A DNA stretch of 64,000 nucleotides, from assembly GCF_015602705.1 (NCBI RefSeq), contig NZ_CP059081.1, positions 62,001 through 126,000 on the forward strand. Direction: 5' to 3'. Position 1 is the stretch's first letter, and every line of letters begins with the position of its first letter. Below are positions 37,154 to 46,922 of the stretch, piece by piece. A model generated the notes under the pieces. It was not told where the DNA came from, ran no database searches, and saw only the letters and a list, made by a program, of their open reading frames with translations. This stretch comes from Acinetobacter lwoffii. Its GTDB lineage: Bacteria > Pseudomonadota > Gammaproteobacteria > Pseudomonadales > Moraxellaceae. A program made the translations under genes and the position numbers.

Positions 37154-38251
37154 ATGAAAATTGTACATGTCCAAATAAAACCTCAAATGTCAGGTGTTCA
37201 AAGAATTTCTTATGATATTCTGGCTAATTTAAATGATGGTAAACATGAACTTTACTTGATATGTGGGAGTTTGTCTGAACAAAGTACAGAATTTGTTGAA
37301 AAATTTACTTCCATTGGTGTGACAATAATTGAAGTTCCCTTTTTAAAGCGTCAAATAGGTAAACATGATTGGTATGCTTTTCAGCAACTGAGAAAGATTT
37401 TTAAACACTACAAATTTGATATAGTTCATACTAACTCAACAAAGCCTGGTATATTAGCTAGAATTGCTGCACGTTTAGTTGGCTGTAAAAATATTATTCA
37501 TACAGTTCATGGCATTGCTTTTCATCAACATGTGAAATTTTTTCAAAGAATAATTTTTTATTTTGTGGAAATTTTTAGTGTTCTTTTTGGTCATAAAAAT
37601 ATAGTAGTGAATAATTATTATAAAAAATTTTATCCTTTTGGGAGCACCTCTACTATTTATAATGGTGTTGACTTTACCCTTCTTTCTCCTTGTGTAATAA
37701 AAAAAAAAGAAGTCCATAAATCTATACATTTTGCTTTTTTTGCACGCCTTGATGAGCAAAAAAACCCTTTAGAATTTATTGAAGCTATTTATTTACTTTC
37801 TAAATGTTCAGATATTTCAAATGACCGATTTTCTATAGCAGGAGATGGGGAATTGATGGAGGAATGTAAGACACTGATAAGTAAATATTGTCTCGAAGAA
37901 AAAGTAAAACTAATAGGATGGGTAAAAGATAAAAATTCTTTCTTAAATGATGTAGATGTTCTCTGTCAACCTTCAAAATGGGAAGCATTTGGTTTGGTAT
38001 TTGTGGAAGCAGCATATTTTTCTATACCTGCAATAGCTAAGCGCGTAGAGGGAATACCTGAAGTTGTTAAAAATAATGAAACAGGTCTGTTGTATGATGG
38101 TGGTGCATATGAATTAATGGGTCTAATGCTAAAATTAAAGGAAGATAGGGCGTTGTGTAAGCTATTAGGGTATAATGCAAGAGAGTTTGTTATCAAAAAC
38201 TTCAGTTTAGATAAAATGGTGTTAGCTTATAAAAAAATTTATTTTAAGTAA
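37154..38251 (+). CDS. GT4-family glycosyltransferase
   Basis: 365-aa retaining glycosyltransferase: TNSTKPGILARIAARLVG in the N-terminal domain is typical of the group close to capsular GalNAc/FucNAc transferases; FARLDEQKNPLEFI and the KWEAFGLVFVEAAYF (EX7E) segment form the donor site. It sits next to the initiating transferase, so it may add the second sugar of module 2; that is inference. Confidence 0.88.
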   Translation: MKIVHVQIKPQMSGVQRISYDILANLNDGKHELYLICGSLSEQSTEFVEKFTSIGVTIIEVPFLKRQIGKHDWYAFQQLRKIFKHYKFDIVHTNSTKPGILARIAARLVGCKNIIHTVHGIAFHQHVKFFQRIIFYFVEIFSVLFGHKNIVVNNYYKKFYPFGSTSTIYNGVDFTLLSPCVIKKKEVHKSIHFAFFARLDEQKNPLEFIEAIYLLSKCSDISNDRFSIAGDGELMEECKTLISKYCLEEKVKLIGWVKDKNSFLNDVDVLCQPSKWEAFGLVFVEAAYFSIPAIAKRVEGIPEVVKNNETGLLYDGGAYELMGLMLKLKEDRALCKLLGYNAREFVIKNFSLDKMVLAYKKIYFK

Positions 38252-38327
38252 TTGGTTAAAAAGGATTATTTTTAAACAATTCACACAAAATATTTATATG
38301 GTATTATATTGTAATTAACTTTGTTGA

Positions 38328-39023
38328 ATGATAGTAAAGATTGATTATAAACAAAATTTTATAGCAAATTCTAGATTAAATGGGTATAGATTAGTGAAAC
38401 GTTTAAGTGACTTAATTATTTCAATAGTAGCTTTAATTATTTTGTTTCCACTTTTTTTATTGGTTGCTTATAAAGTTCGAAAAAATCTAGGTGCACCTAT
38501 TTTTTTCTATCAGGACCGACCAGGAAAAGATGGTAAAATTTTCAAAATGATTAAATTTAGATCAATGAAGGCTGCATTTGATAAAGAAGGTAATCCTTTA
38601 CCGGATGAAGAGCGCATAACCCCATTCGGACAAAAGCTACGCTCGACCACTTTGGATGAAATGCCCCAACTTATCAATGTTTTAAAAGGTGATATGAGTA
38701 TTGTGGGGCCCCGCCCACAAATGAAAGATTTTTTAGACTACTACACGCCTGAACAGATGCGTCGACATGAAGTTAGACCAGGGATGACCGGCCTAGCCCA
38801 AGTGAGTGGACGCAATAACTTGTCTTGGGAAGAAAAATTTGATCTGGATATTCAATATGTGGATACGCAATCCAATTGGTTAGATTTCAAAATCATGTTT
38901 AAAACTGCAAAAGTGATGCTAACTAAGGAGGGTATTAATGCTCCTAATCAGGCGGTAGGGGCTCCAAGATTCTCTCAGCAAAGAGCGGCAGATCTAAATT
39001 TTGTTAGAGAACAAGATAACTGA
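38328..39023 (+). CDS. itrA: Second initiating phosphosugar transferase (module 2)
   Basis: 231-aa monotopic transferase: hydrophobic helix at about 27-47 and the core YQDRPGKDG, MIKFRSM, TTLDEMPQLINVLKGDMSIVGPRPQ, then VSGRNNLSWEEKF. Compared with the first enzyme (21258) it has N- and C-terminal extensions and many changed positions, so it may use a different UDP-sugar. Its place directly before galU is the usual place of itrA in Acinetobacter K loci. Confidence 0.9.
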   Translation: MIVKIDYKQNFIANSRLNGYRLVKRLSDLIISIVALIILFPLFLLVAYKVRKNLGAPIFFYQDRPGKDGKIFKMIKFRSMKAAFDKEGNPLPDEERITPFGQKLRSTTLDEMPQLINVLKGDMSIVGPRPQMKDFLDYYTPEQMRRHEVRPGMTGLAQVSGRNNLSWEEKFDLDIQYVDTQSNWLDFKIMFKTAKVMLTKEGINAPNQAVGAPRFSQQRAADLNFVREQDN

Positions 39024-39074
39024 TAAATTTTAAATTAAAGTTTTATTTAAATTCGAACTCAAGCAGTACTCCTT

Positions 39075-39950
39075 ATGATCAAGAAAGCAATTCTTCCTGT
39101 AGCAGGACTCGGCACGCGTTTTTTACCTGCCAGTAAATCCATTCCTAAAGAAATGGTGACAGTCGTGGATCGCCCTGCGATTGAATATGTAGTACGTGAA
39201 GCAGTTGCTGCCGGGATTGAGCAGATTATTCTGGTGACCCATTCCTCCAAAGCATCGATTGAAAATTATTTTGATCGTAACTTTGAGCTTGAAACCACGC
39301 TTGAGCAAAAAAATAAGACCGACCTGCTTAAAGAAATTACTGAAATTTTGCCTGCGGGTGTGAGTGTGATTAGTGTACGCCAGCCACAGCCTCTAGGTCT
39401 GGGCCATGCGGTACTATGTGCCAAAGCTGTGATTGGTGATGATGACTTTGCGGTGCTATTACCGGATGTGCTAGTCAAGGATCAGGATCCGGAAAATGAC
39501 TTGAGCTTGATGATTCAGCGTTTTAACGAATCTAAAGCCTCACAAATTATGGTTGAAGCGGTACCTGATAATTTAGTCGATCAATACGGGATTGTTGATG
39601 TGGCAGAATCACCTGCCGAAGGCGAAAGTATTGTCATGCAAGGGATTGTCGAGAAACCTGCGGTTGGGTCTGCACCTTCGAATTTGTCTGTGGTCGGACG
39701 TTATATTCTGCCGGCAAAAATCATGCAGCTTTTGGAACAGACCCCACGCGGGGCAGGCAATGAAATCCAGCTCACTGATGCGATTGCCATGCTGCAGCAA
39801 ACCGAAGCCGTTGAAGCCTATCGCATGAAAGGCCAGACTTTTGACTGTGGTAGCAAGTTAGGTTATCTAAAGGCTGTTTTATATTATGGTATAGATCATC
39901 CTAAACTCGGTAGCGAGTTTAAAGCATTGATTCAGGAACTGGCTTTGTAA
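39075..39950 (+). CDS. galU: UTP-glucose-1-phosphate uridylyltransferase
   Basis: Makes UDP-glucose; 291 aa. Motif AGLGTRFLPASKSIPKEM at the N-terminus and GNEIQLTDAI in the C-terminal half. Base composition returns sharply to the GC-richer state of the chromosome here. First gene of the conserved precursor block galU-ugd-gpi-galE. Confidence 0.96.
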   Translation: MIKKAILPVAGLGTRFLPASKSIPKEMVTVVDRPAIEYVVREAVAAGIEQIILVTHSSKASIENYFDRNFELETTLEQKNKTDLLKEITEILPAGVSVISVRQPQPLGLGHAVLCAKAVIGDDDFAVLLPDVLVKDQDPENDLSLMIQRFNESKASQIMVEAVPDNLVDQYGIVDVAESPAEGESIVMQGIVEKPAVGSAPSNLSVVGRYILPAKIMQLLEQTPRGAGNEIQLTDAIAMLQQTEAVEAYRMKGQTFDCGSKLGYLKAVLYYGIDHPKLGSEFKALIQELAL

Positions 39951-39973
39951 AAAAAATAATAAAAAGGAATAAT

Positions 39974-41230
39974 ATGAAAGTCGCAGTATTAGGCAAAACC
40001 TTGTTTTCGGGGGTCATTGCTGGCCTGTTATCTGAATGTGGTCATCAGGTGGTCTGGTGCAATAGCTTCAATGTAGATGAACCGGTTCGGACGTATTTTC
40101 AGGATGAGTCTTTACAGGACTTGCTGCAAAAACAGGAAAAATCCGGGTTTTTAAATTGTTGTGATTTTCAGCATCTGGATTTTAATCAGGATGCTTTTTT
40201 CTTTAGTTTTAATGCCACCGAAGAGCAACAAGCATTTCAAATGTTGGAGACGATCCGTCATGCCTGTTTTGCTCATCCCAAACTGATGGTAAATGCTTCA
40301 ACCTTTGGCTTGCACGGGACTCAACGATTTCAGCAACTGTTGCCGAATGATGACTGGATTTATCTCCCAGATATTATTCAGGAAGGTAATGCGATTCGCA
40401 GTTTTGTTCGGGCGAGCCAGTTGATCGTTGGCTGTGATCATGAAGATGCGCAGGTTAAAATCCGGGAGCTATTACGCCCATTGTTCCCGCGCGCCCAGCA
40501 GTATTTATTTATGCCGGTATTGGATGCTGAATTTACCAAATTGAGTATTTCCGGCATGCTGGCGACCCGAATCAGTTATATGAATGATTTGGCAGGTGTG
40601 GCAGAAAAACTTGGAATTGATATTGAGCAGGTTCGGCAAGGCATGGCCGCGGATAACCGGATTGGTTCTGCCTATCTGTTCCCCGGCGTTGGTTTTGGTG
40701 GAGAGAATTTCTCCCATGATATCCGGACGCTTACTCACGCCGTGGCAGATTCAGGGGTAAAAAACCAGTTGCTGGAACAGGTCTGGGACATTAACGAACA
40801 GCAAAAAGAATTACTGTTTCGTAAACTCTGGAACTATTTCCGTGGAGACTTAAAGGGTAAAGTCATTGCGATTTGGGGTGCAGCCTTTAAAGAAAATACC
40901 CCGAGTATCCAGCAATCTCCAGTGCATGCCATGCTAACCGCCTTATGGGCACAAGGTGTGACAGTTAAACTGCATGATCCGCAAGCACTGGCCAATATTG
41001 AAAAAGTCTATGGTGCACGGGAAGATTTAATCCTGTGTCAAGATCAGTATCAGGCGGTTGAAGGGGCACATGCCTTGTGTCTGATTACGGCATGGAAACA
41101 GTATGGCAGTCCGGATTATCCTTACCTGATGAAGCTGATGCAGCATCCCCTGATTCTGGATGGGCGTAACCTGTATGATCCGACTTATATCAAGACACGT
41201 GGTTTTAATTATATTGGGGTGGGACGTTAA
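39974..41230 (+). CDS. ugd: UDP-glucose dehydrogenase-like protein lacking the catalytic cysteine
   Basis: 418 aa, by position the Acinetobacter ugd gene, expected to give UDP-glucuronate. The fold is recognisable: [22 protein letters not shown] keeps the active-site lysine, [16 protein letters not shown] matches the C-terminal GLAFKxxTxDxRxSP block, and ILDGRN is present. But the catalytic block GFGGSCFPKD reads [10 protein letters not shown], so Asn245 stands where the thiol should be, and the N-terminal dinucleotide loop is VLGKTLFSG instead of GxGYVG. AAGGA precedes the ATG. Similar divergence may be general in the genus. Activity as a four-electron dehydrogenase is doubtful from sequence alone. 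Confidence 0.85.
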   Translation: MKVAVLGKTLFSGVIAGLLSECGHQVVWCNSFNVDEPVRTYFQDESLQDLLQKQEKSGFLNCCDFQHLDFNQDAFFFSFNATEEQQAFQMLETIRHACFAHPKLMVNASTFGLHGTQRFQQLLPNDDWIYLPDIIQEGNAIRSFVRASQLIVGCDHEDAQVKIRELLRPLFPRAQQYLFMPVLDAEFTKLSISGMLATRISYMNDLAGVAEKLGIDIEQVRQGMAADNRIGSAYLFPGVGFGGENFSHDIRTLTHAVADSGVKNQLLEQVWDINEQQKELLFRKLWNYFRGDLKGKVIAIWGAAFKENTPSIQQSPVHAMLTALWAQGVTVKLHDPQALANIEKVYGAREDLILCQDQYQAVEGAHALCLITAWKQYGSPDYPYLMKLMQHPLILDGRNLYDPTYIKTRGFNYIGVGR

Positions 41231-42897
41231 TGTTGAATCATTTAAATCCAAATCTCGACACTGAAACTATGTATCAGAAATTAGTCTCGAACAAAGAACA
41301 ACTACAAGCTGAGCATCTGCGAGAGCTATTTGCTGCGGATCCGCAGCGCTTTAACAAATATTCCATTCAGTTTGAACAACTGCTCTTTGACTATAGCAAG
41401 CACAGAATCAATCAAAACGTGATGCAGGGCCTGATCGACTGGGCAGATGCACAGAACCTTAGATCCTGGATTGGCTCGTTATTTTCAAATCAGAAAATCA
41501 ACTATACCGAGCAGCGTGCGGCCATGCATTGGGCCTTACGCTTGCCCGAGCATGATCAGCAGCATGCTGATCTGGCGGCTGATGTACATACCCAGCTTGA
41601 GCGTATGTATGCTCTAGTCGAGCAGATTCATGCCGGGCAGCGTCGGGGTGCCACCGGAGAAGTAATTCAAGATGTGGTCAATATTGGTGTTGGTGGATCA
41701 GATCTGGGTCCCTTGATGGTCACGCATGCTTTATCTGATTTTAAATACCAGTCTGCCCAGCCACTCAACGTACATTTTGTTTCGACCATGGATGGCAGTC
41801 AGTTGTCTGAGTTATTACATCAGCTACGTCCGGAAACAACCCTTTTTATTATCTCGTCCAAATCCTTCGGAACTATTGATACCTTGACCAATGCCCAAAC
41901 TGTACGTTTGTGGCTGGAAAAAGCCTTAGGTCAGCATCCTTATATCCTCAAGCATCATTTTATTGGGGTATCGACCAAACCTGAAAAAATGACGGCATGG
42001 GGCATTGCCCCGGAAAACCAGTTGCTGCTCTGGGATTGGGTCGGTGGGCGTTATTCACTCTGGTCCTGTATCGGGCTGCCAATTGCCTTGAGTATCGGGA
42101 TTGAAGGCTTTAAGCAGCTGCTGGCGGGTGCCTATGCCGTTGACCAGCATTTCCAGTACCAGCCTTTTGAACGCAATATTCCGGTATTGATGGGATTGTT
42201 GGGAGCCTGGAATACCAATTTTCTGGATATCCAGACCCATGCAATTCTGCCTTATGATGGCCGGCTGAAATATTTTGCCTCCTATCTGCAACAGCTGGAA
42301 ATGGAATCAAATGGTAAGTCAATTCAGCGCAATGGCGAAAAAGTCCAGTTCGATACCTGCCCAATCATCTGGGGAGAAGTAGGACCGAATGCCCAGCATG
42401 CCTTCTATCAGTTATTGCATCAGGGTACGCAGTCGGTCAGCTGTGATTTTATTGCGCCGGTAGAGCGTTATAACAGCCAGCAATATACCTATGCAGACAG
42501 TGCCGAAGCATTGGTAGAACAACATCATTTGGCCTTATCCAACTGTTTGGCACAATCGCGTTTACTGGCCTTTGGTAATGAAGCTCTGGATCAAACCGAA
42601 TTGGCGAGCTTGTCAGCCTATAAGCAATATGAAGGTAATCAGCCAAGTACCACGCTATTGATGCAAGAGTTGAATCCCTATAGCTTGGGCATGCTCATTG
42701 CACTCTATGAACATAAGGTATTTGTTCAATCCGTGCTGTGGAACATCAACCCATTCGATCAGTGGGGCGTAGAAAAGGGCAAGGAAATTGCCAACCAGTT
42801 GCTGCCGATTCTGAATGGTGCACAGACAGATCTCAATGGATTAGATGGTTCCACCCAAGGCCTTATCAATATTTTATTAGGAAAGCAGCATGGCTAA
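41230..42897 (+). CDS. gpi: Glucose-6-phosphate isomerase
   Basis: 555-aa Pgi; interconverts Glc-6-P and Fru-6-P and so links GlmS and Pgm substrates. Signatures [28 protein letters not shown] and the C-terminal [12 protein letters not shown] are intact. Starts in the ugd stop codon (TAATG) and overlaps galE by 8 nt. Confidence 0.96.
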   Translation: MLNHLNPNLDTETMYQKLVSNKEQLQAEHLRELFAADPQRFNKYSIQFEQLLFDYSKHRINQNVMQGLIDWADAQNLRSWIGSLFSNQKINYTEQRAAMHWALRLPEHDQQHADLAADVHTQLERMYALVEQIHAGQRRGATGEVIQDVVNIGVGGSDLGPLMVTHALSDFKYQSAQPLNVHFVSTMDGSQLSELLHQLRPETTLFIISSKSFGTIDTLTNAQTVRLWLEKALGQHPYILKHHFIGVSTKPEKMTAWGIAPENQLLLWDWVGGRYSLWSCIGLPIALSIGIEGFKQLLAGAYAVDQHFQYQPFERNIPVLMGLLGAWNTNFLDIQTHAILPYDGRLKYFASYLQQLEMESNGKSIQRNGEKVQFDTCPIIWGEVGPNAQHAFYQLLHQGTQSVSCDFIAPVERYNSQQYTYADSAEALVEQHHLALSNCLAQSRLLAFGNEALDQTELASLSAYKQYEGNQPSTTLLMQELNPYSLGMLIALYEHKVFVQSVLWNINPFDQWGVEKGKEIANQLLPILNGAQTDLNGLDGSTQGLINILLGKQHG

Positions 42898-43906
42898 AAT
42901 TTTGGTCACCGGTGGAGCAGGCTATATCGGTTCACATACCTGTGTAGAATTGTTGAACGCCGGACATGAGGTCGTGGTACTGGATAATCTCTGCAATAGC
43001 TCCTCCGAGTCCTTAAGCCGGGTAGAAAAGCTGACCCAGAAAAGCCTGACACTTGTTGAAGGAGATATCCGGGATGGTCAGTTACTGGCTCAGGTCTTTC
43101 AACAACATTCGATTGATGCAGTGATTCATTTTGCCGGTCTTAAAGCCGTGGGTGAAAGCCAGCAGATTCCACTCGCTTATTTTGATAATAATATTGCCGG
43201 CTCGATCAGTCTGGTGCAGGCAATGCAGCGTGCTCAGGTATTCAAACTGGTATTCAGCTCTTCTGCCACGGTCTATGGTGAAAAAAATCCTCCTCCATAT
43301 CAAGAAGATATGCCATTGAGTATGCCAAATAATAATTATGGATATACCAAGTTGGTTGTTGAGCAAATGTTAGAAAAAGTAGCACTTGCAGATGAAAATT
43401 GGTCGATTGCTTTCCTACGTTATTTTAATCCAGTGGGTGCGCATAAAAGTGGCCAAATTGGTGAAGATCCATTGGGTATTCCCAATAACCTGATGCCTTT
43501 TGTGACTCAGGTGGCAGTCGGTCATCGTGATAAGCTGTCTATTTTCGGTGATGATTATCCAACTCAGGATGGGACCTGTGAACGTGACTTTATTCATGTG
43601 GTAGATTTAGCCAAAGCTCATGTCCTGGCGATTCAGAACCGTTTAAATCATCAAGGCTGCCGGGCCTGGAATATTGGTACGGGCCAACCGATATCGGTAT
43701 TAACCCTGAAAGATACCTTTGAGAAAGTTAATCAGATCCGGATTCCATTTGAGTTTACTGCACGACGTGCCGGTGATCTGGCAAGTTTCTATGCAGACAA
43801 TGCTCGTGCAGTAAAAGAGTTGGGCTGGACACCCGAATATAGCTTGGAGGATATGCTTGCCGACAGCTGGAAATGGCAGAAGCAGAATCCAAACGGCTTT
43901 AAATAA
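42890..43906 (+). CDS. galE: UDP-glucose 4-epimerase (GalE/Gne1)
   Basis: SDR epimerase, 338 aa. [15 protein letters not shown] at the N-terminus, SSSATVYG and YGYTK catalytic motifs, then [13 protein letters not shown]. Provides UDP-Gal and, in some Acinetobacter, UDP-GalNAc; residue-level specificity was not resolved. AGGAAA lies before the ATG. Confidence 0.94.
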   Translation: MAKILVTGGAGYIGSHTCVELLNAGHEVVVLDNLCNSSSESLSRVEKLTQKSLTLVEGDIRDGQLLAQVFQQHSIDAVIHFAGLKAVGESQQIPLAYFDNNIAGSISLVQAMQRAQVFKLVFSSSATVYGEKNPPPYQEDMPLSMPNNNYGYTKLVVEQMLEKVALADENWSIAFLRYFNPVGAHKSGQIGEDPLGIPNNLMPFVTQVAVGHRDKLSIFGDDYPTQDGTCERDFIHVVDLAKAHVLAIQNRLNHQGCRAWNIGTGQPISVLTLKDTFEKVNQIRIPFEFTARRAGDLASFYADNARAVKELGWTPEYSLEDMLADSWKWQKQNPNGFK

Positions 43907-43948
43907 TTAATGCTTTAAAGCAATATCTAACTATTATTTCTATTTCAT

Positions 43949-45418
43949 ATGAATATATCGATTATGCGCAATTTAAAAAGAAAAGTTTTATCTCTTTGTC
44001 TGCTGCCGTGTTTCAGTGTTTTTACTTATGCTCAAGGCTTAGTATTAAATAATGAAGATTTACGCACGGATTTAAATTGGTTGAATCAACAAGGCGTGAT
44101 TCAAATTAGTACCTCGACTTGGCCTTTAAGTGGGGAGGAGATTCAACGCGCATTATCCAAAGCTAAAATTGATAATCTAGTTCAGCAGAAAGTTCTTGAT
44201 TCAGTGAAAGCCAGTTTGCATGCAGGAAATACACAGGTGAAGTTAGCTTTATTCGCTGAAACCGATCCACAAAAGATACCTCAAAAATTTGCAGATGATC
44301 AAAAATCCCAATATCAAGCTACGCTTGAATTGAATGCAGGTGGAGCTCAATGGGATGCTAAGCTTCGAGTTAGTGCGGAAAAAGACTCCATCATAGATCA
44401 TGGACATGATATCAATATTGAAGGCTCATATATTGCTGGAAAATTGTGGGATCAATGGTTAATTGCTGGGCAGATTCCAACTTATTGGGGACCCGGGCAT
44501 GATGGTAGTTTGATCCGAGGCGATGCGAGCCGTCCAGTCTATGGTTTGACTATACAGAGAGCAGAACAGCAGGCATTTGAGAGCAAATGGCTATCTTGGA
44601 TTGGACCTTGGCAATATCAAGCATTTGCGGGTCAGTTAGATGACTATCTTGTTCGTGACACTAATTTATTAGGTTTGCGTTTAACTGCGCAACCTCTACC
44701 ATATCTTGAACTCGGCGCATCACGTATATTCCAGATTGATGGTCAGGGGCGACCTGACAGTTTCAAAGCTTATTGGAATGCTTTTATTGGTAAAGATAAT
44801 GAGTGTAATGCGGATGAGTGCAACGGGGAAGGAAATGCATCAAATCAGATTGCTGGTTTGGATGCGCGTTTAAACTTTCAGCAATGGTTCAACCTTCCTC
44901 TAAGCCTATATGGTCAGTTTGTTGGTGAAGATGAAGCAGGTTTACTTCCTGCGAAAAAAATGTATTTGGCTGGGGTGGATTATGCCTCCCAGTTAAACAA
45001 TATGCCTTTCCAAGTTTATACAGAATGGTCGGATACGCGTACCAATGGAGAGGCATCAGGATACTCATATAATCACCATATTTATCAAGATGGTTATTAC
45101 CAACATGGTTTTCCATTAGGTCATGCGATCGGGGGAGATGGACAGATGTACAGCATAGGTGGTGATATTCGCTTTGATAAAATGAACCGTTTAAATGGGC
45201 GGATCATGTTGGCTAAAGTCAATCAATCAGGGCTTGAAATTAATCATGCATTTCCTCAAGCTGATGAAGTAAAAGCGCTGGATTTAACGTGGACACATTA
45301 TCTACAACCGGACACGCCGCTCAAAGTTAGGGGTTGGCTAAGCGACTCAGACCGAAATGGAAAGGATAGTGGGATGTCTTTAGGAGTTGAGATACCTTTG
45401 GATCGTGCATTATTCTAA
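43949..45418 (+). CDS. Capsule assembly Wzi-family outer-membrane protein
   Basis: 489 aa, with a signal peptide (basic MRNLKRK then hydrophobic core, cleavage after YAQ or so near residue 30; true start may be Met6). The N-terminal helical part (LRTDLNWLNQQGVIQISTSTWPLS) followed by an extended beta-rich region with alternating hydrophobic strands fits Wzi, an 18-strand barrel that helps retain capsule on the cell surface. It follows galE by 42 nt and ends at a strong bidirectional terminator. Confidence 0.85.
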   Translation: MNISIMRNLKRKVLSLCLLPCFSVFTYAQGLVLNNEDLRTDLNWLNQQGVIQISTSTWPLSGEEIQRALSKAKIDNLVQQKVLDSVKASLHAGNTQVKLALFAETDPQKIPQKFADDQKSQYQATLELNAGGAQWDAKLRVSAEKDSIIDHGHDINIEGSYIAGKLWDQWLIAGQIPTYWGPGHDGSLIRGDASRPVYGLTIQRAEQQAFESKWLSWIGPWQYQAFAGQLDDYLVRDTNLLGLRLTAQPLPYLELGASRIFQIDGQGRPDSFKAYWNAFIGKDNECNADECNGEGNASNQIAGLDARLNFQQWFNLPLSLYGQFVGEDEAGLLPAKKMYLAGVDYASQLNNMPFQVYTEWSDTRTNGEASGYSYNHHIYQDGYYQHGFPLGHAIGGDGQMYSIGGDIRFDKMNRLNGRIMLAKVNQSGLEINHAFPQADEVKALDLTWTHYLQPDTPLKVRGWLSDSDRNGKDSGMSLGVEIPLDRALF

Positions 45419-45437
45419 AAAATCTTCTTAAAAGTTC

Positions 45438-45479
45438 AAAAGCTCTATTTAAATGACAAAATTTAAATAGAGCTTTTTA
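45438..45479. terminator. Bidirectional terminator between wzi-like gene and pgm
   Basis: Perfect long stem AAAAGCTCTATTTAAAT / ATTTAAATAGAGCTTTT with a 6-nt loop; A-run on one side and T-run on the other, between convergent genes. Confidence 0.9.
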
Positions 45480-45492
45480 TTTTTAAAGTGAG

Positions 45493-46863
45493 TTAACTCT
45501 GGATCAGCTGGGTTAATTCATCAACATAGTCCTGCATGGGGCGTGGATTATGATCACGGCGGCTTTCAATATTCAAACGCAATAACGGTTCAGTATTGGA
45601 TGCACGCACATTAAAACGCCATGCACCAAAATCCAAACTGACCCCATCTGTCTGGTCGATAGCAGGGTTTTGATCGGCATAATGATCAAAGAGTTTTTGA
45701 ATCGTGGTTTGAGTGTCTGCCACTTTAAAGTTGATCTCACCTGAACATGGGAATTTGGCAATCATTTCTTCCACGAGAGAGGATAATGATTTTCCTGTTT
45801 CAGATAGTACCGCTATCGCCAGTAACCATGGAATCATGCCGCTATCACAATAGGCAAAATCACGGAAATAGTGATGGGCACTCATTTCACCGCCATAGGC
45901 CGCATTGTGTTCACGCATTACATCTTTGATAAAGGCATGGCCTGACTTTGACTGAACCGTGATCCCTTGGTATTGTTCCACGATATCCAGCGTATTCCAG
46001 ACCAGACGTGGATCATGCACAATTTTTTCACCAGACTGCTTCAGCAGGAATGCCTGAGCCAAAAGACCAACAATATAATAGCCTTCAATAAACTGGCCTT
46101 TTTCATCGAACAGGAAGCAGCGGTCAAAGTCGCCATCCCAGGCAATTCCTATATCCGCACCATGCTGAATGACTGCATCACTGGTACTATCCCGGTTTTC
46201 AACCAGAATTGGATTCGGGATGCCATTCGGGAAGTTACCATCAGCTTCATTATGAATTTTGATAAATTCAACCGGAATATTGAGCTCTTTAAATTTTACT
46301 TCGATTGCATCAATAACATGACCTGCTGCACCATTACCGGCATTCACCACCAGTTTCATCGGGCGGATTTTTGCTGGATCAATATAGGTCATCAGGTGGT
46401 CGATAAATTCTGGCAGGATATTATATTTTTCCGTATGACCTTTTTGGCTAACTTCAACGAACTGACCTGATTCTGCCAAAGCCTGAATCTCTTTAAGACC
46501 CGTATCGGCACTGATTGGACGCGCATTTTCACGCACCAGTTTCATACCATTATAATCCATCGGGTTATGACTGGCAGTCACTTCAATACCACCTTGGACA
46601 TCCAGGTGGAAAGCTGCGAAATACACTTCTTCAGTCCCGGTCATGCCAAGATCCAGCACATTGACCCCAGCATCATTTAAACCGCGAATGGTCGCCTGTT
46701 TTAAGCCTTCACTGCTAAGACGTATGTCACAACCGATGACCACGGTTTTGGGCTGATAAATCTGTCCATAAGCACGGCCAATTTTGTAGGCAATATCTTC
46801 ATTGAGTTCTGTACCCAGTTTGCCGCGAATATCATAGGCTTTAAAGCAAGTCAGTTTTGTCAT
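45493..46863 (-). CDS. pgm: Phosphomannomutase/phosphoglucomutase
   Basis: 456-aa alpha-D-phosphohexomutase; interconverts hexose 1- and 6-phosphates. The phosphoserine loop is [13 protein letters not shown], the metal loop DGDFDRCF and the sugar loop GGEMSAHH; the C-terminal phosphate-binding [12 protein letters not shown] is present. GGAG precedes the ATG. It closes the K-type locus on this side, opposite in direction to module 2. Confidence 0.95.
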   Translation of the reverse strand: MTKLTCFKAYDIRGKLGTELNEDIAYKIGRAYGQIYQPKTVVIGCDIRLSSEGLKQATIRGLNDAGVNVLDLGMTGTEEVYFAAFHLDVQGGIEVTASHNPMDYNGMKLVRENARPISADTGLKEIQALAESGQFVEVSQKGHTEKYNILPEFIDHLMTYIDPAKIRPMKLVVNAGNGAAGHVIDAIEVKFKELNIPVEFIKIHNEADGNFPNGIPNPILVENRDSTSDAVIQHGADIGIAWDGDFDRCFLFDEKGQFIEGYYIVGLLAQAFLLKQSGEKIVHDPRLVWNTLDIVEQYQGITVQSKSGHAFIKDVMREHNAAYGGEMSAHHYFRDFAYCDSGMIPWLLAIAVLSETGKSLSSLVEEMIAKFPCSGEINFKVADTQTTIQKLFDHYADQNPAIDQTDGVSLDFGAWRFNVRASNTEPLLRLNIESRRDHNPRPMQDYVDELTQLIQS

Positions 46864-46884
46864 TTAGAGGCTCTCCATTCAGAA

Positions 46885-46907
46885 GAAAAAAGGCCGGTTA
46901 CCCAGCC
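46885..46907 (-). terminator. Terminator after glmS
   Basis: On the minus strand GGCTGG-GTAA-CCGGCC with one T-G pair, followed by a run of seven Ts, directly after the glmS stop. Confidence 0.85.
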
Positions 46908-46922
46908 TCGATTCAATTTTAA

